From NCBI GenBank assembly GCA_029907545.1, contig JARYLR010000008.1, positions 1 to 54,691 of the forward strand: a stretch of 54,691 nt of DNA, written 5' to 3'. The notes beneath the pieces were generated by a model. The model was not told the origin of the DNA. It ran no database searches and saw only the letters and a program-made list of their open reading frames with translations. Numbering within the stretch: position 1 is the stretch's first letter; every line of letters begins with the position of its first letter. Positions 1 through 8,856 of this stretch are shown here, in pieces. Made by a program: the position numbers and the translations under genes. This DNA is from Candidatus Bathyarchaeota archaeon. GTDB lineage: Archaea; Thermoproteota; Bathyarchaeia; Bathyarchaeales; Bathycorpusculaceae.

Positions 1-395
1 CTGAGATACTGAAGCCATGCATACCTGAGGTAGAGGTGTTCGTTCAAAACCTCGCTAAGTGCGAGCACGAAGTGAAGGTTGCGAAGAACATCTTGACCCA
101 ATGGTTCCTGGCTCCAAACAACGAGCTCAACCCCAACCCACACATGGGCTGGCTGAACATAACATCGCCGATCTGGGTGACGATTCCTGAGGACATTACT
201 GGCAGCTACTACATCAACACACAGCTAGGCGCACCCGACTGCAAAGTCGACCTCAAAGACGTGCTCGCAGCCGCACTCGCCTTCGGATCCAACCCAGGCC
301 ACGCCAAATGGAACAGCGCCGCAGACATCAACCACGACTACAAAGTCGACCTCAAAGACTACTTCGCCATCGCCGGCAAATTCGGCAAATGGTAA
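1..395 (+). CDS. Dockerin-domain surface protein, C-terminal part (5' truncated by window edge)
   Basis: The frame is open from base 3 to a TAA ending at 395, so this is the end of a longer gene cut by the window start. The last ~55 residues form a dockerin-type duplicated calcium-binding segment. The second loop is canonical (DINHDYKVDLKD). The first loop (PDCKVDLKD) has lost the first Asp and the Asn of the usual DxNxDG pattern, so one calcium site may be weak. Family knowledge: dockerins bind cohesin domains and plug proteins into scaffolds. Cohesin proteins are encoded just downstream on the same strand. The upstream part looks like the end of a beta-rich domain that I cannot name. Likely secreted, but the N-terminus is not in the window. 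Confidence 0.8.
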   Translation, partial: EILKPCIPEVEVFVQNLAKCEHEVKVAKNILTQWFLAPNNELNPNPHMGWLNITSPIWVTIPEDITGSYYINTQLGAPDCKVDLKDVLAAALAFGSNPGHAKWNSAADINHDYKVDLKDYFAIAGKFGKW

Positions 396-417
396 ACGCG
401 CTAAACAGGTTAAACAT

Positions 418-436
418 CCCCTCTTTTTATTTGTTC
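418..436 (+). terminator. T-rich terminator after first dockerin gene
   Basis: CCCCTCTTTTTATTTG lies about 25 bases after the stop. The same pyrimidine/T-run pattern follows most genes in the first 15 kb, as expected for archaeal oligo-T termination. From 437 to about 700 I see no gene or clear structure. Confidence 0.55.
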
Positions 437-702
437 TAAGACAAGATTTTTCTTGCTGATCTATCCAATTTAGAATTGGTGTTTATCTTGGTTTTTACAG
501 AAAGCAGTTCGTCTCTGTGAAGCTGTCTTTAGGTAAGATTATCTATTATACGTAATGCGGGTAGGAACGGCTGCTTGCACATTGCAGAAATCAACGATGT
601 TCGCATTAAGTTAAACATTATGATTATAACATTGATTTTTCATAGTACATGATGCGGTTTTTGCTTCTGCAATATTCTCTTGTTGGATAGAAGATACTTC
701 CG

Positions 703-714
703 GAATGCTTAAAT
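703..714 (+). promoter_or_regulatory. Putative TATA box of the 792-aa cohesin gene
   Basis: GAATGCTTAAAT lies 51 bases before the ATG at 765. Almost the same string (AAATGCTTAAATG, 11021-11033) occurs at similar distance before the 11075 gene, suggesting a shared promoter type in this cluster. A purine-rich RBS (GGAGAAGGGAG) follows. Confidence 0.45.
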
Positions 715-764
715 CCTCAAGACGGTAGAATCTATTGTGCTGAAAAAGGAGAAGGGAGAAAAGA

Positions 765-3143
765 ATGAAGACTAAATTGTTAGCAACCGCAATAGTAACA
801 ATGCTCGTATTAGGCGCTTTCGCAGTTCTTCCGCCTGCATTCGCCGCTAGACGAATCTACCTTGTACCGTCAACTATAAGCTACACCACTTCAACGATGC
901 CAGGAAGCGGGTTGTTCACCGTTAGCGTTTGGGTTGAGACAGACACCGATCTTGGTGGTGTCCAAGTCTACATGGAGTTTGATGACTCCATAATCAACGC
1001 AACACGATTTATCTCCGAAAGTGGCAACCCATCGTTCTTTATGCCTCAACCGCCACCAGCAAGCGAATTGCCAGCACCACCAGACCCAGGTTACCAGCAC
1101 CTAGGACCCAACAAGGGTAGAGTGCAAGTAGCCGTAAGCAAAGGTGGTTTGCCACCTAACGCTCCTTGGGGACACTCAGGCATCTTTGGAACATTCGAAT
1201 TCGAGATAACAGCGCTTCCACAGAAATCCGAGACACTCACCTGCGCACTGCACTTAAACACAAGCAGCACATACTTCTTGGATCCGACATCAGGAGAAGT
1301 TCCAGGTGTATCCAAGGAGGATGGCTCATACACACTGATATGGGCTCCACCAACGACAAACCCATACTTCGCAGTAGACCCAGCAAGCAAGGTTTTCGGG
1401 CCTGATCCACCATCCGCAATCGGTCAAGCATTCGATGAGACGATCATGCTCAAGAACCTGGACGCTGCATGGGGCATCACTGCTGCTTCCTGCAGACTGA
1501 CATACAACTCAACAGTGATCGACGTCATGGGCGGTCTTGCAAACATCACAGTCAACACAGCTGACTGGGATGGAGCAACCAGCGTGACCTATGTTGCTGG
1601 ACAGATTGACATCTCTGTAGCGACATCGAAGACTTTGGGCGGCAACGTTTTGATTGCCACCATAACGTTCACGGTGTTGATACAGAAGAATGCACCTCCA
1701 GCACCACTAACCGACAAGGATGAGTCACCGTTAACGCTGTCAAATGAAGCCTGCCAAGACCACGTTGGCCCAATACCGACAAGCGCATCAGTGAATGGCC
1801 TAGTTACGGTTTGGCCACTTAGACAACTAGACCTGCCATGGCTTGAAGTTGTTCCAACACACTCGATAATGGGTCCCGACCCAGACATCGGCGAAACATT
1901 CACTGTGGGCATAAAGCTCACATCAAAGCCGCCAATATACCTCGACCCTGCATGGAAACTTATCGGTGTACAGTTCAGACTATTCTATGACCCAACACTC
2001 ATAGGCGTAGTCGGCGTCACCGAAGGCCCGTTCCTGCAAGGCTTCGCACCATACGGCACACTCTTCATCTCAAGCGTTGAAAGCAACGGCCTCGGACCAC
2101 ACGTGCTCGTAGGCGAAATGATTCTGCCCAACGGCACAGGCTACTGGAACCCACCATGGCCAAAGGGCCAAGGAATAGTAGCCAACATCGAATTCGAGGT
2201 CCTCAAGCAAGAATGCCCATTGAACTTCACATGCGACCTTGAGCTGACAGGCGTCTTCGGCGAGTGGGCGATTGACGCTGAAGGCAACTACATACCCTTT
2301 GACGCACCAGTAAACGGAGACTACACGATTCTGCCATTCGACCAACCAGGCAGAGTCATCGACATCTACGGAGGCGCAAACAACAACGGCTACTGGACAG
2401 GCTATCCCGGTCCATTCCCAGCACCATACGGTGGACAGGGAATAGACCATTGGATGGACATCGTCTTCCCACAGTCAGAGATCACCATCTACGCATACGT
2501 CACCTACAACTACTGGCCAGTACAATCAAAGCAAGTGGGCTTCGAGATTGAAGGTCCATACGAGAAGCTGCCCAACGGCACACTAGTGCCCAAGCAGAGA
2601 TACCAGATATGGGCCAAGCTCACAGCCACAACCAACGCAAGCGGCATCGCCGTGATCACCTACAGAATGCCGTGGCCATGTGAAGACCCAGATGGCATCA
2701 CAGGCATATGGAAGATCACAGGCACAGTCGTAATCGCTGACGTAGTCGTGACAGACACAATCATATACTACTACGAGCGCCTCGTCTACATAACCAACGT
2801 AACCACAGACAGCTTCTACTACACACACGATGACTGCATCACCGTAACTGTCGACTACCAGACGCACGCAGTGCAAATGTACCCAGCACTGTTTGCCGTA
2901 ACGTTGACAGACGACCTCGGCGTCCCATTCGGAATGAAACTGCACGCCACAAACGTTGGCGGCGCAACATTCTGCACATGGAAGAGGGACAAATTCTCCG
3001 TAACCATATGCATACCGAAATGGGCATACGCAGGCTACGGCCTAGTGCACGTCACATGCTACGACAAAGACCCAACAGACGGTGGATACGCGATCACTCC
3101 AGAATACGCGCCAGCGCCTGAATTCCAGATCGGACCGTACTAA
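765..3143 (+). CDS. Secreted scaffoldin-like protein with three cohesin domains
   Basis: 792 aa. The N-terminus is a clear signal peptide (MKTKLLATAIVTMLVLG..., cleavage probably after AFA, residue ~27). Three cohesin-like beta sandwiches follow at roughly 29-190, 198-348 and 352-530. Each opens with a xxYLxP/VxP strand, then an xFxVxVxV strand, then a GGVQVYMEFDDSI-like strand. The first carries the cluster-specific motifs FFMPQP and KGGLPP...PWGH. Residues 531-792 are Ig/macroglobulin-like beta domains. There is no dockerin and no C-terminal membrane segment, so the protein is probably released or held by other proteins. Its role would be to bind dockerin proteins. ATG 765 has a strong purine RBS. 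It is probably transcribed alone: a T-run terminator follows. Confidence 0.8.
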   Translation: MKTKLLATAIVTMLVLGAFAVLPPAFAARRIYLVPSTISYTTSTMPGSGLFTVSVWVETDTDLGGVQVYMEFDDSIINATRFISESGNPSFFMPQPPPASELPAPPDPGYQHLGPNKGRVQVAVSKGGLPPNAPWGHSGIFGTFEFEITALPQKSETLTCALHLNTSSTYFLDPTSGEVPGVSKEDGSYTLIWAPPTTNPYFAVDPASKVFGPDPPSAIGQAFDETIMLKNLDAAWGITAASCRLTYNSTVIDVMGGLANITVNTADWDGATSVTYVAGQIDISVATSKTLGGNVLIATITFTVLIQKNAPPAPLTDKDESPLTLSNEACQDHVGPIPTSASVNGLVTVWPLRQLDLPWLEVVPTHSIMGPDPDIGETFTVGIKLTSKPPIYLDPAWKLIGVQFRLFYDPTLIGVVGVTEGPFLQGFAPYGTLFISSVESNGLGPHVLVGEMILPNGTGYWNPPWPKGQGIVANIEFEVLKQECPLNFTCDLELTGVFGEWAIDAEGNYIPFDAPVNGDYTILPFDQPGRVIDIYGGANNNGYWTGYPGPFPAPYGGQGIDHWMDIVFPQSEITIYAYVTYNYWPVQSKQVGFEIEGPYEKLPNGTLVPKQRYQIWAKLTATTNASGIAVITYRMPWPCEDPDGITGIWKITGTVVIADVVVTDTIIYYYERLVYITNVTTDSFYYTHDDCITVTVDYQTHAVQMYPALFAVTLTDDLGVPFGMKLHATNVGGATFCTWKRDKFSVTICIPKWAYAGYGLVHVTCYDKDPTDGGYAITPEYAPAPEFQIGPY

Positions 3144-3163
3144 ACTCAATAAACGCTCAAAAA

Positions 3164-3187
3164 CCCCCCTTTTTATTTTGATTTTTC
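3164..3187 (+). terminator. Oligo-C/T terminator after triple-cohesin gene
   Basis: CCCCCCTTTTTATTTTG followed by another T-run, 20 bases after the stop codon; same layout as other terminators in the cluster. Confidence 0.55.
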
Positions 3188-3269
3188 AACAAGACGAGAC
3201 CCCGAACTTTATTCCATAATGCTAATATTCTGCAATCACACTAGGATAACAATCAAAGGGGAGAACGGA

Positions 3270-4901
3270 ATGAGACATTTTACTAGGAAGTCTAGAGGCT
3301 ATAAGTCAACAATCTTAACACTCACCGCCGCCCTCACATTAATAGCAATAATAACGATGTCACGAACGCTTGGAGAACAAACAATAACTTCGCCAGGGCT
3401 CACAGCGACAGCGCAAACCAGCAAGCCAATATATCTATTAAGGGAGAAGGTCATAATCAGTGGCAGCCTACTCTTAGACGGCTCACCAGCAAACAATCTC
3501 GTCGTAAATGTTCAATTCAACAACCCCTTGTCCAATCCAATCGCGTTCAGAACACTTCAGATAGGAACCCCTGCTCAGTCATGGCTGGTAAACATAACCG
3601 CCCTATCTCTGACAGATACAGGCAACAACCCAATTGACACCGCAAAAGTCAGCCCAGGCGGATCAAACACCGTTATAGCCGGAATCACAGTCAAAAACCT
3701 TCAGATTACCGCAAGACAGATCTATGGCACGATAACAATCTTTGACGCAAACATGGCACCATTCTCCGTGAGTTATTTTACAGCAACCTTGGATCCACTT
3801 CAAACAGTAACCCAGCGATACTCACTTGAAATCCCGAAATGGGTAACCCCCGGCAGAGCCATCATAGTAGGCAACGTCTATACCAAAGAGCCAAGCTCTG
3901 CTGGAACAGCTCTCTGCCCAGAGAAAGCAGTCTACTTCTGCATAAGCAGAACCAAACAAGGCATGTTTGGAAACCCTACTCTGCCACCGCCATTTCCCCC
4001 ACAAAACACACCTGGACAATATAAGACAAACATTACTCTCTCGCCGACACCTATGAACGGCACATACACCGCTTACGTGGTCGGCCAAGCAAGCCAAATC
4101 ACCTACTACTCAACCTCAACAACATTCAAGGTTCAAAACAGCGTTGGCTACTCTCCTCAAGCAGCCTTCGCCCATACACCTGAAACAGCTTACATAAATC
4201 AAACTGTGAATTTTGACGGCTCGTTCAGCACACCAGAAGGATATGGAGACACTATAAAGAAGTGGATATGGACCTTCGGAGATGGAACACCAAAAATCAC
4301 CGAAACTGACCCATACATAACCCACACATATCTCCAAGCCAACACATTCACCGTAACCTTAAACGTTACAGACAACGAAAACCTCTGGTGCACGACAACC
4401 AAACGCATAACAATCCTTCCCGAATCAGGACCAACCGCAAGATTCACATGGACACCTGAGCTGCCCTTCAACGATGAATGGGTAACATTCAACGCATCAA
4501 CCTCCACAAGAGGCTGGAGCGCAAAAATTCAAGACTTTCCACCCATACAGACCTATATCTGGAACTTTGGCGCTGGAAACCAGTCAACCACAAACAAGAC
4601 CATAAGCCACATTTTCGGCTCGCCAGGAAACTTTACTGTTCATTTATGGGTGATAGACTCCCTTGGGCGTTCAGGCTACACTTCGCAAATCGTTGAAGTT
4701 TTGAACGGAACAGCAGTCAAAACTTATGATGTGAATGGTGATGGCACTATCGACCTGAAAGACGTTCTGCGCGTCGCCAATGCCTACGGCTCCTATCCAG
4801 GTCACCCAAGATGGGATGCCGCATGCGACTTCAATAAGGACAACAAAGTTGACCTGAAAGACTATCTTCCAGTCGCTATGAACTTTGGAAAAGACCCCTA
4901 A
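3270..4901 (+). CDS. Secreted PKD-PKD-dockerin protein
   Basis: 543 aa from the ATG at 3270, which follows AGGGGAG. An upstream in-frame ATG at 3219 adds residues without a signal-peptide character and is less likely. A hydrophobic signal/anchor (ILTLTAALTLIAIITM) is followed by a beta-rich N-terminal region (~40-290) that I cannot assign. Two PKD domains come next (~295-385 and ~390-480), the first with the hallmark WTFGDG, the second with WNFGAG. A C-terminal dockerin has two full loops (DVNGDGTIDLKD and DFNKDNKVDLKD). PKD domains are typical of extracellular adhesion or polysaccharide contact. Only 11 bases separate it from the next gene, so the two form an operon of paralogues. 147 bp of its dockerin are identical in the next gene. 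Confidence 0.8.
   Translation: MRHFTRKSRGYKSTILTLTAALTLIAIITMSRTLGEQTITSPGLTATAQTSKPIYLLREKVIISGSLLLDGSPANNLVVNVQFNNPLSNPIAFRTLQIGTPAQSWLVNITALSLTDTGNNPIDTAKVSPGGSNTVIAGITVKNLQITARQIYGTITIFDANMAPFSVSYFTATLDPLQTVTQRYSLEIPKWVTPGRAIIVGNVYTKEPSSAGTALCPEKAVYFCISRTKQGMFGNPTLPPPFPPQNTPGQYKTNITLSPTPMNGTYTAYVVGQASQITYYSTSTTFKVQNSVGYSPQAAFAHTPETAYINQTVNFDGSFSTPEGYGDTIKKWIWTFGDGTPKITETDPYITHTYLQANTFTVTLNVTDNENLWCTTTKRITILPESGPTARFTWTPELPFNDEWVTFNASTSTRGWSAKIQDFPPIQTYIWNFGAGNQSTTNKTISHIFGSPGNFTVHLWVIDSLGRSGYTSQIVEVLNGTAVKTYDVNGDGTIDLKDVLRVANAYGSYPGHPRWDAACDFNKDNKVDLKDYLPVAMNFGKDP
4719..4865 (+). repeat. 147-bp perfect direct repeat, copy 1 (dockerin cassette)
   Basis: Compared base by base with 5582-5728: identical over 147 bases, offset exactly 863. 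It covers almost the whole dockerin of the 543-aa protein. Flanking PKD sequence is clearly diverged, so this is local homogenisation or a recent cassette copy. Confidence 0.95.
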
Positions 4902-4912
4902 AGAGATGGTGA

Positions 4913-5764
4913 ATGAATATGAAATCTGCAATAAGGAATATCCTAACGATCTCCGCGGTCATGCTACTAGTTGCCAGCGGACTCGCAATCTTCCCATCCA
5001 CTGCTGGATACCCACCACAAGCCTCCTTCATCTACTGGCCAGCAAAACCCTACCTAAACCAAACCGTCACCTTCGACGCCTCCGCATCATCGCCAGAAGG
5101 TTTCAATGACACAATAATCCAATACGCTTGGACCTTCGGAGATGGGACTCCTAAAGTGACGGAAACTGACCCATACATAACCCACAACTTCACTCAAGTT
5201 ACCACATTCATAGTTACGCTGAACGTCACCGACAGCGAAGGCCTATGGAGCACAACCTCAAAACCGATAACGATATACCCCGAGTTCGGACCAACAGCCA
5301 ATTTTACATGGACGCCCGCTGAGCCGGCCTATAACCAAACAGTGACTTTCAATGCATCATCCACAACGCTTGGCTGGTATGCCAAGAAACAGCGTTTCAG
5401 CCCAATACAGACATACCGATGGAACTTCGGCGACGGCACAGGCGACTTCAACACAGGCGTGCCAATAATTACTCATAATTTCACACAACCTAACAACTAC
5501 AGCGTAAGACTAACAGTCATAGACATGGATGGACGCTCCAACTATATCATCAAAACTGTGCGTGTCTACAATATTACACTAAAAACTTATGATGTGAATG
5601 GTGATGGCACTATCGACCTGAAAGACGTTCTGCGCGTCGCCAATGCCTACGGCTCCTATCCAGGTCACCCAAGATGGGATGCCGCATGCGACTTCAATAA
5701 GGACAACAAAGTTGACCTGAAAGACTATATGCCTGTAGCAGTTAATTTCGGAAAAGATCCTTAA
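4913..5764 (+). CDS. Secreted PKD-PKD-dockerin protein, paralogue of the preceding gene
   Basis: 283 aa. A signal peptide (residues ~3-30, ISAVMLLVASGLAIF) leads into two PKD domains (~35-120 with WTFGDG, ~125-215 with WNFGDG) and a C-terminal dockerin with two intact calcium loops. It starts 11 bases after the upstream stop. ATG at 4913 or 4919 are both possible; GGTG precedes. In effect it is the upstream protein without its N-terminal beta region. Role inferred: a small surface subunit recruited through its dockerin to the cohesin proteins encoded on both sides. No catalytic domain is visible, so the PKD domains would be the functional load. Confidence 0.8.
   Translation: MNMKSAIRNILTISAVMLLVASGLAIFPSTAGYPPQASFIYWPAKPYLNQTVTFDASASSPEGFNDTIIQYAWTFGDGTPKVTETDPYITHNFTQVTTFIVTLNVTDSEGLWSTTSKPITIYPEFGPTANFTWTPAEPAYNQTVTFNASSTTLGWYAKKQRFSPIQTYRWNFGDGTGDFNTGVPIITHNFTQPNNYSVRLTVIDMDGRSNYIIKTVRVYNITLKTYDVNGDGTIDLKDVLRVANAYGSYPGHPRWDAACDFNKDNKVDLKDYMPVAVNFGKDP
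5582..5728 (+). repeat. 147-bp perfect direct repeat, copy 2 (dockerin cassette)
   Basis: Identical to 4719-4865. Identity stops at codon 'tat' (DLKDY): the last residues differ (LPVAMNFG versus MPVAVNFG) and differ also at synonymous positions. Confidence 0.95.
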
Positions 5765-5770
5765 GCCATA

Positions 5771-5788
5771 TCTTCTCTTTTTTTGTTG
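5771..5788 (+). terminator. T-run terminator after PKD-dockerin pair
   Basis: TCTTCTCTTTTTTTGTTG directly after the stop codon closes the two-gene unit. Confidence 0.55.
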
Positions 5789-5826
5789 CGAATGATTTCT
5801 GTTTTCTATGGAAGAATATCCCAAAA

Positions 5827-5836
5827 CCTTTAAAAC
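5827..5836 (+). promoter_or_regulatory. Putative TATA box of the cohesin-dockerin gene
   Basis: CCTTTAAAAC lies ~46 bases before ATG 5882, with the RBS GGAAAGGAGAAGAGG in between. Same spacing as the other promoters in the cluster. Confidence 0.4.
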
Positions 5837-5881
5837 AGTAGCAGCACATAATGTTTTGTTAAAGGGAAAGGAGAAGAGGAT

Positions 5882-7954
5882 ATGAAACTTAATTTAGTAA
5901 AATTGCTAGCTCTTCTAACACTCTCAGCGCTTTTCATAAGCACAAATGTTTTCAGTCCAAGCTACGCAGCCTCGCCACGTATCTATCTGGAACCTTCCAA
6001 CCACTATTATACTACAGATACAGCCTACGTCGGCATGAAGTTCAATGTCACTGTTTGGTGCACGGACGTTCCTAACCTTGGAGGAGCGCAGATCTATGTA
6101 GAATACAACGACACCATAGTCAATGCAACCAGATGGTTCGTCCCAGACACAGATCCCAGCTTCTTTATGCCACTTCCATACGCAGCCCTACCAACACCTC
6201 CTAACACGGGCTACATACATCTCGGTCCTAAAAGAGGAAGCATCAAAGTCTCAGTCTCGAAAGGTGGTCTACCTCCAAACCCGCCATGGGGTCATGCAGG
6301 AAAAATATGCGTTGTCGAATTCAACATAACTGCCGTGCCGGCAACTCCTGGAAAATACACAAGCCTGCTGAAAATCGACACCGAAGACACATTTCTCCTA
6401 GATCCAACCGCTAACGAGGTTCCAGGCGTAATCAAGCAGAATGGCTACTACGAAATACGTAAACCTGGCCCTCAGTACTCGTTAACGATAACATCGAGCA
6501 GCGGTGGCACAACGAATCCCGCGCCAGGCATATACATTCATGAAGGCGGAACAATAGTCTCTGTAACCGCCATTCCAGCCATCAACTACGCGCTTGACCA
6601 TTGGGAGCTTGACAGCGTCAATGTTGGCTCAGCCAATCCGATAGACGTTACGATGGATGCAAACCACAACCTGCATGCGGTTTTCGTGTTTTCTCCGCCA
6701 GTAGGCGCCAGAATCTTTGTTGATCCTCCTGAGATAATTGAGCCTCATGCTATACCATGTCAGACGAATTTCTACGTGAACATCTCTGTTGATGACATAG
6801 CGGATATGAAGACATGCGAGTTCAACCTTACCTATAACACGAACGTGATAAGCATAATAGGCTTAAACTTCCTCAGCGTAGGCGGAAAGTATCCATCAAT
6901 AAACCTCAATGTTAATGATCTTGCAGGGTTTATCTGGGTGAAACTGACCTATGCAACGGCAATAACTATCACTGAACCGACACCGCTCGTCATGCTGACG
7001 TTCCACGTCGACAATTTAGGTGTTTCACCGCTCGACCTCACCGACACCCAGATAAAGGACAGCGGCGGAAACGACATTCCACATGACACGTACGACGGCT
7101 TGTTCATTGCCGTGATCCGCGATGTCGCAGTTAAGAACATAGTGTTGTCAAGAACGTGGGCGTATCCAGGATGGCCCGTTAACATAACTGTGACAGTTAA
7201 GAATGAAGGCAACGTGAGCGAAACCTTCGACCTCTACACCTTCTACGACAGCATCGTGATTGGAACGCAAACGGTAAACAATCTTGCACCTAACGAGGAG
7301 CGAGACGTGGTCTTCACATGGGACACGACAGGCGTTGGTGAGGGCAACTACACGATCAAGGCGGAAGCCCAACAGGTTCCCTACGAGATGGACACAGCCG
7401 ACAACGTTCTAGTAGATGGAAAAGTCTGGATAATGACTCACGTGCACGATGTTGCAGTCGTAGACATAGCCTTGTCGGACAGCTGGGCGTTTCCAGGATG
7501 GGTTGTCGAGATCAATGTTACAGCCGCAAATCTCGGTGACTTCACTGAGACTTTTGACGTGAAAGCCTACTACAACACGACGTTGATAGGGACAGTGCAT
7601 GTTGAAAACCTTCCGCCGGGAGACAACTACTTTGCGCTTTTCACTCTTAATACAACTGGGCTGCTCCCATGCCACACACAAATCATCAGCGGAGAAGCCA
7701 CACTAGTTCCATACGAGTTCAATGAAACCAACAACATCCTTGTTGACGGCGGCTTGAAAATACGCTACACCGGTGACGTGAACGGCGACGGCGTTGTTGA
7801 CCTCAAAGACTACTTGATCGTAGCTGCAGCTTTCGGCTCCTATCCAGGGCATCCACGATGGAACCCTGTGGCAGACATCAACCGCGACAACATGGTTGAC
7901 TTAAAAGACGTGTTCATCGTAGCCAAGAACTATGGACAAGGATGTCCGCCTTAA
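5882..7954 (+). CDS. Scaffold protein with two cohesins, InlB-like repeat, two CARDB domains and a dockerin
   Basis: 690 aa, ATG after AAAGGAGAAGAGG. Layout: signal peptide 1-30 (ends SPSYA); cohesin 1 ~33-195 with the FFMP and KGGLPPNPPWGH motifs; a divergent InlB B-repeat-like unit ~198-275 (LTITSSSGG...HWELDSV...ANHNLHAVF); cohesin 2 ~278-415; two CARDB-type beta domains ~418-520 and ~525-630, each ending in a DNxLVDG-like strand; and a dockerin ~635-690 with two complete loops (DVNGDGVVDLKD, DINRDNMVDLKD). Carrying both cohesins and a dockerin makes it an adaptor: it can accept dockerin proteins and itself dock onto another cohesin, as adaptor scaffoldins do in bacterial cellulosomes. Function here is inferred from domains. 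Confidence 0.8.
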   Translation: MKLNLVKLLALLTLSALFISTNVFSPSYAASPRIYLEPSNHYYTTDTAYVGMKFNVTVWCTDVPNLGGAQIYVEYNDTIVNATRWFVPDTDPSFFMPLPYAALPTPPNTGYIHLGPKRGSIKVSVSKGGLPPNPPWGHAGKICVVEFNITAVPATPGKYTSLLKIDTEDTFLLDPTANEVPGVIKQNGYYEIRKPGPQYSLTITSSSGGTTNPAPGIYIHEGGTIVSVTAIPAINYALDHWELDSVNVGSANPIDVTMDANHNLHAVFVFSPPVGARIFVDPPEIIEPHAIPCQTNFYVNISVDDIADMKTCEFNLTYNTNVISIIGLNFLSVGGKYPSINLNVNDLAGFIWVKLTYATAITITEPTPLVMLTFHVDNLGVSPLDLTDTQIKDSGGNDIPHDTYDGLFIAVIRDVAVKNIVLSRTWAYPGWPVNITVTVKNEGNVSETFDLYTFYDSIVIGTQTVNNLAPNEERDVVFTWDTTGVGEGNYTIKAEAQQVPYEMDTADNVLVDGKVWIMTHVHDVAVVDIALSDSWAFPGWVVEINVTAANLGDFTETFDVKAYYNTTLIGTVHVENLPPGDNYFALFTLNTTGLLPCHTQIISGEATLVPYEFNETNNILVDGGLKIRYTGDVNGDGVVDLKDYLIVAAAFGSYPGHPRWNPVADINRDNMVDLKDVFIVAKNYGQGCPP

Positions 7955-7963
7955 CATTTAAAT

Positions 7964-7981
7964 TCCCTCTTTTTCTTTGTT
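7964..7981 (+). terminator. T-run terminator after adaptor scaffold gene
   Basis: TCCCTCTTTTTCTTTGTTG about 10 bases after the stop. Confidence 0.5.
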
Positions 7982-8035
7982 GATGAAAAGGCTTTTATTT
8001 GAAATGCCATAACATGTTTGAGCGGTGAAAATCGA

Positions 8036-8716
8036 ATGAGAAAGATTGAAGCTAGAAAGGTCTTCTTTGGAATGCTTGCACTTGCTATGGCGACACTCGC
8101 ATGTTCTACGCTAGTTAGTCCAGTTAAGGCTCAGACGGCAAGAATATACCTAGACCCCGCAGAGGTATACATAAACGAAGGAACGCCTGCAGGCTACCGG
8201 TTCAATGTGACAGCGTGGGTTGAGAACTTTACTGCAATCGAGATCGGTGGGGCTCAAATCCACTTGGAATATGAACGAGACATATTAAACGCAACCAGAT
8301 GGTTTGTTCCAGAAACAGATCCCAACTTCTTCATGCCACTACCGCAGTCGGCCTTGCCAACGCCTCCGACCATGGAGCGAATAAACCTTACCTCAAACTA
8401 CGCATACATAGAGCTCGCCGTATTCAAAGGTGGTCTGCCGCCAGTGGCACCTTGGGGTCATGGAGGCATAATCCTAATTGTCGAGTTTGAAACAGAAATA
8501 GATGTCGTAACGGAATACGTAACACCACTGTTCATTAATCATGAATATACATACTTGTTGAACGAAACTGCCATTGAGATTCCGGGTGTCGACAAATACG
8601 ATGGGTCGGTCTATCTCTTACCTGAATATGGGCCAATCATTGCTTTAGGCTTTCTGATGATTTCAACTGCAACATTGGTGGCGCTCAGCAAGAAGAAGCT
8701 TCTCAAGAAGCTCTAG
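8036..8716 (+). CDS. Single-cohesin protein with C-terminal membrane anchor
   Basis: 226 aa from ATG 8036, chosen because GGTGA sits 8 bases upstream; a TTG at 8018 would overlap that site. Signal peptide ~1-33 (FFGMLALAMATLACSTLVS...). One cohesin at ~35-190 shows the full cluster signature: FFMPLPQSALPTPP and FKGGLPP...PWGHGG. The C-terminus is a hydrophobic helix (IIALGFLMISTATLVAL) with a lysine-rich tail (SKKKLLKKL), i.e. outside-facing cohesin, membrane anchored. It is the simplest candidate for a cell-surface docking point for dockerin proteins from this locus. A terminator follows, so it is probably monocistronic. Confidence 0.8.
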   Translation: MRKIEARKVFFGMLALAMATLACSTLVSPVKAQTARIYLDPAEVYINEGTPAGYRFNVTAWVENFTAIEIGGAQIHLEYERDILNATRWFVPETDPNFFMPLPQSALPTPPTMERINLTSNYAYIELAVFKGGLPPVAPWGHGGIILIVEFETEIDVVTEYVTPLFINHEYTYLLNETAIEIPGVDKYDGSVYLLPEYGPIIALGFLMISTATLVALSKKKLLKKL

Positions 8717-8737
8717 CACCTCTTTTTATTCTTTTGT
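8717..8737 (+). terminator. T-run terminator after anchored cohesin gene
   Basis: CACCTCTTTTTATTCTTTTG immediately after the TAG. Confidence 0.55.
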
Positions 8738-8856
8738 GCCCTTTCTTTTTGCAGATTTAGAAAACTTATCTAGAATATAGATCTAGAATAATCTTCTATT
8801 ATCCAAAAGTTTCTTATATTAACACATAAGACTAAGGAGTAGGTGGATATATAAAG

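Noticed and set aside
4719-5728. CRISPR or insertion-sequence explanation for the 147-bp repeat
   Set aside because: Only two copies, both in frame inside dockerin coding sequence, no spacers, no terminal inverted repeats, no transposase.
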